DNA from: Metarhizium brunneum
Lineage: Eukaryota > Ascomycota > Sordariomycetes > Hypocreales > Clavicipitaceae
DNA: 64,000 nucleotides
Assembly: GCF_013426205.1 (NCBI RefSeq)
Contig: NC_089422.1
Location: 1-64,000 of the forward strand
Reading direction: 5' to 3'
The notes below the pieces were generated by a model, which ran no database searches, was not told the origin of the DNA, and saw nothing but the letters and a program-made list of their open reading frames with translations. Positions 49,423 to 61,261 of this stretch are shown piece after piece (position 1 is the stretch's first letter; each line of letters starts with the position of its first letter). The position numbers and the translations under genes are program-made.

Positions 49423-51163
49423 ATGGACCTTACACTTCGAAACCCTGAACTCGACAATGAAGATGGCGCCTGCTGGACATGTCTTAGCCACAAAAGGAAA
49501 TGCGACCGCATGCTTCCCAGTACGCCTGAATAGTCCCGCGACTTGCCCCAGTGAACATAGTTTCCACATGCCTTGCCAACAGCCGAGTCTAATTTGTAAC
49601 GTTTCTGTTTCCCCGTAGAATGCCGAGCTTGTCACGAACGAGGTGTAAAGTGTTCTGGCTATGGAGTAAGAATATCGTGGCCCAAGGACATCTGGGCGCC
49701 AAAACAACAAAGGCGACACAAGCAGCGAGCATCCGGGTCGTTGGCACAAGGATCGCTGCCTGCTGATGCTGTCCGACTCGACAGACATGCCTTACCTTCA
49801 TCAATATCAACCCTGACCCTACCAACGACAGAGAGCTTCTACATGCAGCATTTTCTTCGTATGTTTAAACCACAAACATCCGAGCATGTCTTCATTGTGG
49901 TGAGCCTGTTTAACAGAGCACGAGTTGTGCAGGGAATATCGCCCGCATCGCACTTGCGATTGACCACGATGATAACGGATACCGGTCACTGCTCCCTATG
50001 GCACTCACTGAGCCATGCGTCCTCAACGCGGCACTGGCTGTGGCTGCATCGCATCATAGTCGGTGGCAGCGTATACCAGATACCATGTCCCGTAAATATT
50101 TGCGAGCCGCTTGCAAGGCTGTCCGTGATAGATTCACCGACCCGCGTCTCATAAAAAGCCCTGCTACATTAGCTGCCATGCTGCTCTTGGTTTCATACGA
50201 GGTGAATCACTATCGAAATTTGTGAAACGGGTGCCAACTAACACCTCTGTGCAGGTATTTTCAGGATCAAGCCGCTGGAAAGGCCACCACACTGCTATTC
50301 GCGGATGGATTCAGGGCCGAAGAGACTGTTCCGATATCGATTCCTTTCTCAAGAACTGGGTTTGTCTTATTGATACACAGAACGCCTTGAACCTCGGGAC
50401 TTCAACCATTCCTGAGCTAGAAGAATGGATGGGCGCCGCCTCCTCTGATCGAGGCTACACAGTCGATGCACTGTTTGGATGTTCAGCGCGACTTCCAAGG
50501 CTTATGGTAGGGAAACCGGTCTGCTTGTTGCTATTTCTTGCTGATCTTTCTTCTGTCTAGGCTGCTGCCTCTCGCCTATACGTTGCCTCCAAACAGGCAG
50601 AAATCAGTGAGGATTGGGTACGGAGCCAAGCAGAGACCCTCCAGACCCGGATTCGATCCACCCGACTACAAGACAATTCCCAAATCATGATCGGATTGTC
50701 GTGCAATGATACCCCGCAAGAATTCTCCGTTACCGTCGGGGTTGATAGGGAGGAGCTCCGTCGGAGAGCGGGTGCTACGGCCGAGATATTTCGTCATGCA
50801 GCACACATCTATGTCCATCGCATCGCACACGCCCCGATGGAAGCCCTGACGCCAGAGACGCAAGAATCGCTGGAAACAGCATTGCAGCTTCTCACTCAGG
50901 TGCCAGATGCTCTGGGACCGGGGGCAAATTTGGGATGGTGTCTGGTGGTCCTAGGGGCGGAACTAGACATTGCGGAACAGCGTGAATACATCAATTCAAG
51001 ATGGGACGGCTTACACCTCCTCGGAATCGATAACACCAGGAATGGTCAAAAAATTCTCGACGAGGTGTGGAATCATCGGGATCTAGTACGTCGCGGATTT
51101 GCCACCCCAGAGCGTTGGCAAGACACGATGCAGCGAATAGGGCAGTCACAGATTCTAGTATAG
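49423..51163 (+). CDS. Zn2Cys6 transcription factor
   Basis: Five exons (49423-49519, 49619-49858, 49933-50201, 50255-50506, 50561-51163) join without a break to 486 residues. The zinc cluster is split by the first intron (ACWTCLSHKRKCD joined to CRACHERGVKC). The second intron has a perfect GTATGT donor. The rest matches the common fungal regulator type, with LLPMALTEPCVLNAALAVAAS and VFSGSSRWKGHHTAIRGW. It lies tail-to-tail, 87 bases from an NmrA-type reductase, next to the broken homogentisate genes. Whether it regulated them is unknown. Confidence 0.85.
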
Positions 51164-51250
51164 TGCCTGGCAGATATGCATATCTTGTTTAGTTCAACGT
51201 AAACTTATGAACTCGGCTTCTTTGACTGTTTGCCGATATTCCCGCAATTT

Positions 51251-52295
51251 TTATTTCCCTTTCCAAGCCATCTTGAGCAACCGCTCGATCACCATGGGTG
51301 GTTCTGTCCTTCCTCTGAACTCCATGACAAGGTCCAGGTGATCTGTCAATTTGTCAAACTGGAAGGATCCCAGGGCTATAGAAGCCTCCAAGTCTGCCGT
51401 GAGAGCCTTGACCTGCTCTATGCCACCCGGGAAGCTGTCAGCGATTGTAATGTTCCTGGGGAGCAGCTTATTCTCGTGCTTGGTCAACTTCTGGATTGGT
51501 TGGTACGTAACGTCAAGCCGGTGCTTTAAATTCTCCTCAAACAAAGTGATTAGCTGGTTAATTGATATGCAACTAGCTGCCGTAGTCATGACACGGGGCC
51601 AAGCGTCGAGTTCAAGGGCGAGTGCTGTGTACCGCGCGGCGTCTTGGGCCAAGGACATTGCCATCCTGGACTCTCCATCTCCTGGGACATTGGCCACACC
51701 ATTGGTCGGATCTACTATGAAACAAACCTCGCGAAGAGAGGTCTCCAAGTTTGGCATAGCAAAATAGTCCATAAACATGCCCGCATAAATGTATGAGAAC
51801 TCAAGGTTTGTCTTCTCCAGTTCCCGACGCGCACTGGTGTGGAACTTCTTGTGCGGATACGGCAGGACTTCGTCCGGCAAGTCGTAGTCAACGTTGAACT
51901 CGGACGGGATAAACCGATTCACTGTTGAGGCCATCTCAGAGGCTCGGATGAGGTTTATTTGAGAGTCGCTAGCGGCAGGAAAATCCAGGGAAAATGCGCA
52001 AATAACGGTTTGTATGTTATAAGATTCCAAAACTTTGGCAAGTTTATCCACGGATGAATAGTCTGTCTCTATGACAGTAGTCAGAGGAGGCGACCTTGAA
52101 GGTACGACGGTTTTGGGTAGCTATTCGTTTCCCATTAGATATCGACATGAATAAATCACGTTCAAGGGATATTTCCAGCATGGGTCTTACCTCCCGAGAC
52201 ATTACATAGACTTCATATTTCCCTCTCTCGACCAGGGCGCCCGTAATACGGCTGCCCATGTCGCCTAGACCACCAGCGACGGCCACAGCAGACAT
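51251..52295 (-). CDS. NmrA/isoflavone reductase-like NAD(P)-binding protein
   Basis: Exons 52295-52191 and 52120-51251 (70-base intron, GTAAGA donor, TATCTAAT branch) give 324 residues. A Rossmann glycine motif (GGLGDMGSRI) starts the protein. Family segments include TVICAFS, RFIPSEFNVD and the HKKF region where the family's catalytic Lys lies. It would reduce an aromatic or unsaturated substrate, or act as a redox sensor like NmrA. The gene is intact, unlike the adjacent fumarylacetoacetase and homogentisate dioxygenase pseudogenes. Confidence 0.85.
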
Positions 52296-52750
52296 GACTG
52301 GAGACTTTAAGAGGCACTGCTATATCCTCCCAATAACCATAACTTGTGAATATCAAGTTCAATGTGTCTATTACTTGTTAAGCGAGGCAAGTATTTACAC
52401 TCTATTTCGACGGTAATTGTGAAACTTGGCGTCGGGTCCGTCGGATGGTATTACAAAGATGCAAAAACTGAACATCCCAATTGGCCTCAAAGAAATACAT
52501 CCACACCAAAACAGACGGAATAGTTTTTCCGGACAATTACAAGGGGATGAGTATGTCTATTAGGACCTCAAATATTTACGCCATGGGGCTAGGGATAAAT
52601 TCGTCATTGGCACAAAAGCCTAGCATGATCCGTCACGTCATGAGACAAAAGTCTAGTCCAATCACAAAGAGACATATTTCGATCGCATTAAAGGTTTTTA
52701 CTAAAATGGCTGTTCCATTCTATTCTACTGGGTCATTGTTTGCTCCGATA
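52296..52750. other. Intergenic, no supported gene
   Basis: About 455 bases between the reductase start and the fumarylacetoacetase remnant. An open frame (52481-52870, +) overlaps the latter's end but shows no domain. Confidence 0.4.
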
Positions 52751-54040
52751 TCAACTAAATTGAATTTCCTCAAGAATTTTTCCAGAGCAATCGCCAAAGC
52801 CTACGAGCCCATGTGCTTCCGTTCCGCAAAGACCCTCAATCCGAATCTCATCTCCGTCAAGCAGGAATAGTCTTTCATTGCCATTGACCAGTCCGATCCC
52901 CCGCCTGCCGCCCGTGTTTTGTCCGAGCATGCTCCCACGCGCAGTAAATTCCGGTCCACTAATAGTGCCGCTCCCCAGCAGGTCGCCGGGCCTCATGGGA
53001 CAACCTGACACAGTGTGGTGAGCCAACATCTGTGGAAATAACCAGATGAGATTCCTGGCGTTTGTACGTGTAATGACAGTTCCGCTCCATCGGGTGCAAT
53101 AAGAGTAACCGTGAGCTGGATGTCGTGCTGGTTAGTTTGGCCCGTTGCTGGCGTCTCCCGGAGATACGGCAATAGCTCAGTCTCGTTAGGATACCAGACG
53201 CTGAGAATGGTTCCAATGCATCTAGAAGAATAATCCATAAGCTGATAGTATTGCCGAAGTTCTTAGCATTAAATGGTCCTAGTGGCACGTATTCCCAAAC
53301 CTGTATATCGCAAGCAGACCAGTCATTCATGAGAACATAACCAAAGATGTACTGAGATGTTTCGCCAAGTGCCGCAAGTTGCCCTATAGGACTTGCTTTG
53401 CAGATAAAGACGCCGAGCTCCAGTTCAATGTCTAGACGACGAGAGGGGGAGAAGGTAGGTACTTTATCGCCGGTATCTGAATGAGTGAGAATCTGGCCCG
53501 ACGGACGTCGAATTGGCGTCTTTGAAACGACCACAGAAGAAACTCTGCCATGACAAGCAACAAGAAGATGCCTGTAGTTTGGCTGGAGTGCATTCTCTGC
53601 CCCGCGAAACAGAGAGCCGACCGCGAAGGCATGATTGATGCCGACAAAGAAATATGTGTAGTCTCCGATATCCATGGGAAGGTGAGGGTCACATTTCCTA
53701 AGGGCAAGACTGCCTCCTGCATTAGTGAATTATTGTTCTGAAAAATATGTGCCCTTGGTGACCCTTGCGTTAGGACATCCTGCAAGTATGTCCGGACTTT
53801 GGAGTGGACGGGTCGACCCAAGGCGGCAAAGGCATTTAATGTTGTCGATGAGAAAACATGAAGCTTTCCTCGGACGGCGTCCAACTCTTAGAAGCCATTT
53901 TTCTCTTCAAATACCTTAAGATCAATGACGTTTTCCCCAATAACTGTAGCAGGGCGATGTTAAGGAGCAGCTTTGATACTGATGATGCCAAAAGGGATAT
54001 TAGCCAGAGAAAATAGCGAATTCGCTGCCACAGGAAGCCA
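52751..54040 (-). pseudogene. fahA: Fumarylacetoacetase, decayed
   Basis: Fumarylacetoacetase is the last enzyme of tyrosine breakdown, splitting fumarylacetoacetate to fumarate and acetoacetate. Pieces are in order on this strand: N-terminal NIPFGIIS (about 54005), STLNAFAALGRPVHSKVR, GDYTYFFVGINHA (about 53660), NALQPNYRHL, VPTFSPSRRLDIELELG, YIFGYVLMNDWSACDIQ, then GCPMRPGDLLGSGTISGPE (about 52990-52940). They fall in three frames, with shifts near 53680, 53220 and 53030. In-frame TAA codons are at 53888-53890 and 53960-53962, and no start codon is visible. It lies divergently beside the homogentisate dioxygenase remnant, as fahA and hmgA do in Aspergillus. Confidence 0.88.
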
Positions 54041-54635
54041 GGACTAATAAGATATTTTAAATTTTAAGTTTATTCTTAGAGTATAAACTGTTAAAATACG
54101 GTAGGTCAAAGAAGGAGATATACTATTAATAAATTACTAGAATAAATCCCGATGCTGTCTAATATTAAACTACGTGTCTAGAGCTTTTGTAGGCGACAAG
54201 AGAAGTTTCTAGAAAATTAAGAATTTCTTGTAAGCTTTTAGATGTGCTTAGAATATTTTACACTGGTGTAATAGCAAGGACTGCGATTATGACGGCTCAT
54301 TTCCTTATTAGCCAAGTTGTTCGAAGCGAATTATATATTCTCCCACCACTCCACAACTTCCGACGCCAGGTTACTAATAAAAATGGGCCAACTTCATCGC
54401 AACTACAATCCCTGTTGTAAATTGAAGACTATGTATGCCACGCGCCTTTTCCCTTGATTAGTCCTTCAATGTTATATATGATAAAAATAGCCATACTTTC
54501 CACCGACGTTAGCCTCCTCTACCGCTTTCAGGAGCATTACTATTCCTATATACTCCTCCATTCATAATTCTGTAGCTTCATTTAGAAGTTTTAACCAACT
54601 CTCCTACTTGTATCCCTATCAAATTATTCCAAATC
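54041..54635. other. Former divergent promoter of the homogentisate pair
   Basis: About 600 AT-leaning bases without a gene, between the two divergent catabolic pseudogenes. AT enrichment at about 54045-54180 could reflect local decay. Confidence 0.45.
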
Positions 54636-56052
54636 ATGCCAGTGACCAATTTCTCTATCCCGGAGAAGTATCGGTACCTCAGCGGCTTCCAATCTTACCA
54701 TCAGTACGTCTAGCTATAATCATGCCACCCGCGGGCAACCTAGGTGTTCTTGCTAGGCTCTATTAACGATACACACATCAATAGAACTGAGGCAGTCCCT
54801 GGGGCCTTGCCTGTGGCGGCTAATTCACCCCAAAAGCCGCCCTATGGCCTGTACACTAAGAAGCTCTCTGGAACTGCCTTTATTGCCGCTCGGAGTGAAA
54901 ACTTGCGGAGTTGGTTGTATCGAATCCTACCATCTGCGGCACATCTTCCATTTGAGAGGTCCGATATCTCTCAGGAGCCAGCCAACATTTATTAAATCCC
55001 GTAACAGCTGAGATGGGATCCATTTGATCTGGATAACGTTGCAGACTGGCCTCGTGGCTTGAGAAGACTTGGAGGTGTAGGTGATCCGACCGTCAAGTCA
55101 GGTTTAGGCATCGAAATTTTTGTGGCTGGGAGCTCAATGCCAACCAAGGAAGCCTTTTACTCGTCCGACGGCAACTTTCTCATAGTCCTGCAACAAGGGG
55201 TTCTGGACATCCAAACCGAATTCGGTCGCAGTCTAGTGAGACCTAACGAGATTACTGTTATACCGCGGGGTGTAGAGTGCTGTATTGGTCTGCCAATGGT
55301 CCCGTCCGTGGCTACATTCTCGGAATTGACGATGGTCACTTTAAACTGCCAGAGCTCGGACCGATTGGCTCCAACGGTCTGGCGAATACTAGAGACTTTG
55401 AGATGCCAGTTGCAGCATTTGACAACTGGGAGGACTCCCCGTGGATAATCTACAATAAATTCACAACACCATCTTCGCAGCTTCCCAGGCACACACTCCC
55501 TTTGATGTTGTGGCCTGGCATGGAAACTATTATCCTTACAAATATGACCTTGGTCGCTTTAATAATATTGGCAGCACCAGCTTTGATCACCCGGATCCAA
55601 GTATCCATACCGTGCTCTGCAACCCTAGTGCAGACTTTGTCATCTTCCCGCCACGGTTGCTTGTTTAAGAAGACACATTCAGGCCGCCTTGGTACCACCG
55701 CAATACCATGTCTGAGTTTATGGGGTTGATTATGGGTGAGCATGACGCCAAAAGCGGTGGAGGCTTCCGTCTGGTGCTGCCGGGGCTAGTCTGCATAAGG
55801 TCACCAGTGCACACGGTCCAGATTCCGATACTCACGCCAAAGCCAGCAACATGGAACTAAAGCCAACCAAGGTTGGAGACGGCAGCATGGCTTTTATGTT
55901 TCAAAGTCCTCAAATGATCGGTGTGACAGATTGGGGCCTCGAGACCCTGCAACAAGGTACAGGAGCATTATAATGAAGAATCATGGGTTCCACTCAAAAG
56001 GAGATATCGGGGTCCAAGACCAGGTTACTTCGGTCACTCAGAGTCGGAATAG
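54636..56052 (+). pseudogene. hmgA: Homogentisate 1,2-dioxygenase, decayed
   Basis: The enzyme opens the ring of homogentisate in tyrosine/phenylalanine catabolism. ATG 54636 begins a good N terminus (MPVTNFSIPEKYRYLSGFQS), with an intron at about 54703-54786. Then come [73 protein letters not shown] and DFVIFPPR. The original C-terminal frame ends at TAG 56050. In-frame TAA codons lie at 54993, 55002 and 55666. Frameshifts are seen near 55290, 55465 and 55780-55960. All three TAA fit CAA to TAA changes, the CpA to TpA type favoured by RIP. The base composition is not strongly AT-rich, so any RIP was light. Confidence 0.9.
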
Positions 56053-57095
56053 ATGACCAAAAGTGTCAATTAGCTAAGGTTCATTTAATAATCTTTTAGC
56101 TACGCCCGGTATATTGAGAGATAAAGTACAATTATTATGTTTACTTGGTATATTGGGATTAATTACAGTGAATTTATACTAGTTCTCAAATGCAAGTCAC
56201 AACCACCCATTCTTATATAGCTCTTAAGAGTCTCTATTGCTTCCTGTGCCATATTTGGCGGACATTTGCTACGTGCGACATTTAAGCAGGAGAAACATAT
56301 ACTTAATGCATAATTTATTGGTTTGTAACACGCTTGTGGTTAAATAAGCCCCGTGCCCCTTATAAAGAATTTGCAGTATTCCACTAGTTGTACTCTCCCA
56401 CTCGGTATGCACCTACGTTGTATTGTTAATGTGTTTTGCTATGAAATTTATAGACCTATCGAATAAAGTAACAGGTTTGCATTTTCTTGTGCTTGGTAAT
56501 ATATTAACTAGTTATTGTCCTTAGCACTCAGTTTTACAAATACACCGGCAATCTTCCACGGACCGCAGACCAAACAAAGTAGCCGGTCGGATTAGACTCC
56601 TATTGGTCGCCGCTGTTCCGAGGTTACAGCTACTATTCCAATCCAATGCTAGCTCGCACGAATGGGAGTGGAGTCCACCAGGGATAGCATTTCCCGTCTT
56701 CTGGGTTCGACGTTGTCCTGAGGGACTTCCACCCCTGTCATTATCCTAGCATCCATTATTCCATAGTTAGTTATCGTTGTATGCTACAGACAAACTTTGT
56801 ACGGCGCGCAACTGACTCCCGAGGGAGCTTCTTCATTGGTGCATCTGACGCCTGCCGCGCGGGCGGCATGGAATCATGTCAATATTAGTTGCCTTCAACT
56901 AGACGTCGATTATAAATCGCTCACATCGATCCTAGTAGCTAAGAAACTTTCCGCTAAGAAACTTTCCCTCAAGAGGTCATTGCTCAACTGCGGTGGTCTC
57001 TCTACGTGTATATATAAATATGACATTTCTATGCTCCGAATGTTCTAAACTATGACTTCCTTCAGAAAATTGAACTCCATCTTGCTTAACCCAAA
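56053..57095. other. Intergenic, no supported gene
   Basis: About 1 kb with no recognisable gene, including the promoter of the carboxylesterase. A tandem GCTAAGAAACTTTCC repeat (two copies, about 56937-56968) is the only local feature noticed. Confidence 0.5.
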
Positions 57096-58868
57096 ATGCA
57101 GCTTCCATTTACAACTACGGCTGTGCTTCTCATGGCTTGCAATGCTTTAGCGGGAGTTGTACAGCCGATTTCAGTGCCAGCGGTTCATATACGGAACGGA
57201 ACGGTTGTTGGCAACTATATCGAGTCCCACAACCAAGATGCTTTCTTAGGAATCCCTTTCGCGCAGCCCCCAATCGGAGACCTTCGTTTCAACGCGCCCC
57301 AGTCCATCAGTGAGGGCTGGAAGTCCCCTTTAAATGCGACGGCATACGGCGCTCACTGTATCAATTACCTACTAGGCCTGCCATTGGATCCCGCCGATCT
57401 CGCCACCAGGTACCCCCAGAGCGAGGACTGCCTAACAATCAATGTGGTCCGGCCAGCAGGGACGAAACCCAACGCGCGTCTTCCTGTGCTAACTTATATT
57501 TATGGCGGCGGTTTCCAAGAAGGGGGCTCTGCCGATGCCAGGTACAACACTACCGCTCTGGTTGACAAGTCGGTTCAGATTGGCCAGCCATCGATTGTGG
57601 TGACCATGAACTACCGTCTTCAGGGATGGGGCTTCTTGGCCGGGGATGAAGCTCGCAAGCAAGGTCTCCTGAACCTTGGTATTCAGGACCAGCGACTTGC
57701 TCTCCGGTGGATCCAGGAAAACATTGAAGCCTTCGGAGGTGACCATCGGCGCGTCACTATCCAAGGCGAATCAGCCGGTGCTCTCTCGGTGGGCTTTCAC
57801 TTGTTGGCCAATGGGGGGCGGGATGATGGTCTCTTTAATGCTGCAATTTGTCAGAGCGGCGGACCTTACAATGCTCTGAGCTTTCCGTCAGATGCCCAGT
57901 CCCAGAAAACGTATGAGAGTGTTTTGAAGGCAATAAACTGCACAGATGCTTCCGACACGTTGAAATGCCTACGCGCCGCGCCTTTTGACACTTTGAACAC
58001 GGCGTTCGCTAGTCTCTCGTTCTTACCTGTTATCGACGGAACCCTTGTCCCCGAGTACGCCTCTACTGCTCTTGCTAGTGGCCGATTTGTCAAGGTCCCC
58101 TTGCTTATCGGTGCTAATACCGACGAGGGCAAGGTGTTTGCTGGCATGGGCGTCAATACCACGGAAGAATTTGCTGGCTTCATCGAGAAATACCCGTATG
58201 TACATACCACTACCAACGCAACTATCCGCGATTTGCTGGAAGCGTACCCTGAGCCGGGCACCAACTCGACCCATGGTCAATCGGATGATACACTCCCAGT
58301 CTCTGCGCCCTACGGAGCTCAGTTCTTGCGCGCCGCTAGGTATACCGGAGACGTCATGTTCATTGCCGGACGGCGGTACACGTGCGAAACTTGGGCTCAT
58401 TATGGCGTCCCCTGCTACAGCTACCGGTTCAACACGATTCCTGGCGCCACCGATCCCCTCTACCTTGGAGCTACTCACTTTGAGGAGGTTGCATTTGTCT
58501 TTGATAACGTGTTGGGACTAGGCATGCCATCAAATGCTTTTGATGTTGAGCCTGCCGAACGGAAACAGAGCTACAAGCAGTTGGGTGACACTATGAGCCG
58601 AATGTGGATGAGCTTTTCCGCGACTCACTCCCCCAATAATCACCGAGGTATTTTTTTCTCCATGTATCAATCTACCTTTCAAGATATCTTTGCTAATATC
58701 TGTGTTTTACAAGTGAAATCAATGCGTACGCTCTGGCCGGCGTACAACCTGAAGAACCCCCAGAACATGGTGTTTGATGGAAACATCACCAGCTTCGTGG
58801 AGAAAGATGACTGGCGTATTGACGCACTCAAATTGATCATCGAGAGATCATCGGATTTTTCTCGTTAA
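57096..58868 (+). CDS. Secreted carboxylesterase/lipase, type B
   Basis: An alpha/beta-hydrolase starts with a signal peptide (MQLPFTTTAVLLMACNALAG). The serine nucleophile is in GESAGALS (about residue 225), the acidic residue probably in NTDEGKVF and the His in GATHFEEVAFVF. The oxyanion region reads YIYGGGFQEG. Several N-glycosylation sites are present (NAT, NTT, NST). The frame is open throughout, but 66 bases near 58648-58713 have GT...AG ends, a T-rich start and no family match, so they are probably an in-frame intron. That gives about 568 residues rather than 590. It would hydrolyse an ester outside the cell. It is intact among dead neighbours. Confidence 0.88.
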   Translation: MQLPFTTTAVLLMACNALAGVVQPISVPAVHIRNGTVVGNYIESHNQDAFLGIPFAQPPIGDLRFNAPQSISEGWKSPLNATAYGAHCINYLLGLPLDPADLATRYPQSEDCLTINVVRPAGTKPNARLPVLTYIYGGGFQEGGSADARYNTTALVDKSVQIGQPSIVVTMNYRLQGWGFLAGDEARKQGLLNLGIQDQRLALRWIQENIEAFGGDHRRVTIQGESAGALSVGFHLLANGGRDDGLFNAAICQSGGPYNALSFPSDAQSQKTYESVLKAINCTDASDTLKCLRAAPFDTLNTAFASLSFLPVIDGTLVPEYASTALASGRFVKVPLLIGANTDEGKVFAGMGVNTTEEFAGFIEKYPYVHTTTNATIRDLLEAYPEPGTNSTHGQSDDTLPVSAPYGAQFLRAARYTGDVMFIAGRRYTCETWAHYGVPCYSYRFNTIPGATDPLYLGATHFEEVAFVFDNVLGLGMPSNAFDVEPAERKQSYKQLGDTMSRMWMSFSATHSPNNHRGIFFSMYQSTFQDIFANICVLQVKSMRTLWPAYNLKNPQNMVFDGNITSFVEKDDWRIDALKLIIERSSDFSR

Positions 58869-59103
58869 AAGTCTCTGCTTAGTCCCATTCTATTCTGTAA
58901 CGGGCCGAGTCCGGTGTGGCTCGGTTTACACTTCGCCGCCCCGGCCTGCGGTGGGATATTAGTACTTGACTCCAACTGCAAGAGGGCCAAAACACGAGTG
59001 GCACAACTGTACAAGCAAGGACTTTGGTCAAAGTAGTTTCAGAATAGAAGGCTCCCTTTACACCTTATAGAGCGCGTGCCAAGATGGCTACTTATCCTAC
59101 ATA
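58869..59103. other. Intergenic, up to the inversion breakpoint
   Basis: Short 3' flank of the esterase. It ends where the inverted transporter fragment begins, at a TATACTG that is also present at the other breakpoint. Confidence 0.5.
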
Positions 59104-59450
59104 TACTGGGCTGTAAGCATTATCCTCTCGGCACCGTTTGACTTCGGATGCGTCCTCGTTATTCTACCGATTGTTAAGTACCTTATTGATGCATATACTG
59201 CGTATGCGGCCTCTGTTCTGGCGGCAGCAGCGGTCTTTCGCTCAATCTTAGGCGTTGTATTCCCTTTGTTCACATCCAAGATGTACCACAATCTTGGAAT
59301 CCACTGGGCCACCTCCATCCCAGCCTTTCTGACGTTGGTCTGCATGCTGTTCCCACTTATTATGTATCGGTATGGCGCAGTCGTGAGGGAAAAGTGCAAG
59401 TATGCTGCAGAAGCGGCTGAGATTATGAGGAAGATGCAAGGGAAATGGGT
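59104..59450 (+). pseudogene. Inverted C-terminal piece of the MFS transporter
   Basis: The plus strand encodes the last part of a drug:proton antiporter: SAPFDFGCVLVIL, YLIDAYTAYAASVLAA, VFPLFTSKMYHNLGIHWATS and a basic end (CKYAAEAAEIMRKM). The rest of the same protein lies on the opposite strand at 59473-60859 and stops just where this piece should begin. So this fragment was turned round in place by an inversion of roughly 0.4 kb. Confidence 0.85.
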
Positions 59451-59472
59451 CCAAAAAATTAGCTGTTATTTG

Positions 59473-60859
59473 CTATTCAGAGAACAGTATACTGGGGTAG
59501 TTGGTCCATGAGAAGGCGAACATGCCAATAGGCAGAGCAACTGCACCAACAATAGAAGGTGGCAGACAGAATCTGGGGGTTCTCTTGGATGGTTCCAAGT
59601 TCATAAAATGGCCATTGTTATCATAGATGGCAACCCAAGTCCTGTAATGATTCCAACAGCCATCCCAAGGAAAGCAAGTCCACCAAAGCCTGGGCTCCGT
59701 TTGCGAAGCTCGTTGTAAACAATGGGAATGGCTCCCAGAAACATGTAGATAGTGCCGTATATAATAGCCATGTAGAGTGACGCAATAAGAACAATATACT
59801 CGCGGAAGAGCAGGATCCAAGGTCGTACCAGAGCTCGCCCAAAGACCTCTGATGGCTGCTTCTTACCCATATTCTTCTCCAGGACACTTATGTAGACCTT
59901 TTCATCAGCCTTGGAAAGGGCAATTGCTTTTCTGTCTAGTAAAACTGGTCCATAGGTCTCGGGGACCAAGATGACGCCAATGAGACCTATTCGTGCCCTG
60001 TCAGCGATCGGTTCGCAAGCATCAACATGAATGCTGAAAGAAAATACCTATGACGCCGATAAAGATAGTGCAGATACCTGCACCCATCTCTAACCAATAT
60101 ATTCGGTGGCAAATCCACCAACGTTGGGGCCGATAATGGGACCGAGAAATGGTGCGACACAGTATATTGTCATCGCCAAGCCTCTTCGAGCAGGAGGGAA
60201 GAGGTCCGCAATAGCACCACCGGAATTAACTAGCGGTGATCCTCCGAATGTACCAGCAAGAAAGCGCAAAACGAGAAGCGTGGCAATGTTGGGCTACCAG
60301 AAGAATCTGCGATAAAGGATACCATGGCGATATGGGAAACAATCCAAGGAAACTGTCTTCCACAAAGCTCGGATCTATCAGTGAAATGGCGACGGTTAGT
60401 ATTCGAACCTCGCTTGTAGGTAGTGATGAATGCAGCCGAAACTTACTACACAAGGCAAAAGTAACAATTAGCTTTTTGTGACCGCAAGGAAAACTATTGT
60501 CAATAAGCGTACATATATACGTACCAAGGGACCCCATACTGCTGGACCGATTGCGAAGCCCAAGACGAAGACAGAAACACCAGTAATAAAGACCGTGGTG
60601 CTAATGCTAAACTCGCTCATAATTTCCGCAGATGAGACTGAATACGCCGAAGACGTAAATGCGACAGCAAAAACAGAAAAGTTGACAATTGCGGTTAGGA
60701 ACCATTTTCTAATCTGCCCCAATTCATGGGATTGCTCTGGTCGTCCTTCTGGAACTCGACGATGAAGGGATCCTCCGCCGTGCCAGTGCCATTAAACGGG
60801 TGAATTTTTTCGGTGTCGACGGGGTCAGCCGGAGTCTGGGGTCCGGAGTCTTGAGACAT
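59473..60859 (-). pseudogene. MFS multidrug transporter, N-terminal and middle parts, decayed
   Basis: From ATG 60859 (MSQDSGPQTP) the protein has the acidic lead and NPMNWG entry of DHA1 drug antiporters, then membrane helices (FVLGFAIGPAVWGPL). Later parts are RFLAGTFGGSPLVNSGG, FLGPIIGPNVGGFATEYIG, VPETYGPVLLDRKA and PIGMFAFSWTNYPSI. There is a frameshift near 60280 and a TAG at 60090-60092 where the family has Trp (TGG to TAG also fits RIP, read on the other strand). Its last section is inverted and lies at 59104-59450. It would have exported a small molecule at the plasma membrane. Confidence 0.88.
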
Positions 60860-61261
60860 TCTGACAATGACAATGACAATGGAAAGGCACTGTATGATGA
60901 AATGGATCGAAATCAACTGCCGCCATGGCAGGACAAATCTCCGAAATTTAACTCTTCACCCATTTATACCACAAGTTGGCTTGCATGCAGAGGCCGCTCA
61001 CACAAATATCGGGCCAGCATTTCATGGGCTCTGCTTGGCCAAGACATAGAAAAATCGCATTCAGTTATGATTGGATATAGGCTAATTTAGGCGGACCTGC
61101 GTAGTTTATCAGCGTCCAGTCTCATTATTTAACTGAACTCCGCCCTAGCCAATAATCGTTTATACCGACCCATGCTTGCAAGACTTTACTTGATGAAAAG
61201 TCGGACAACTGCGATTGCATAAGCTTCCGACTCTTCGACAATAAGCGACCGACTTCTTTAA
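60860..61261. other. Intergenic, no supported gene
   Basis: About 400 bases upstream of the transporter start, with short chance frames only. Confidence 0.5.

Noticed and set aside
49900..49932. 33-base intron or frameshift in the regulator at 49423
   Set aside because: A GTATGT donor at 49859 gives a 74-base intron with the correct phase and a fully open 486-residue protein.
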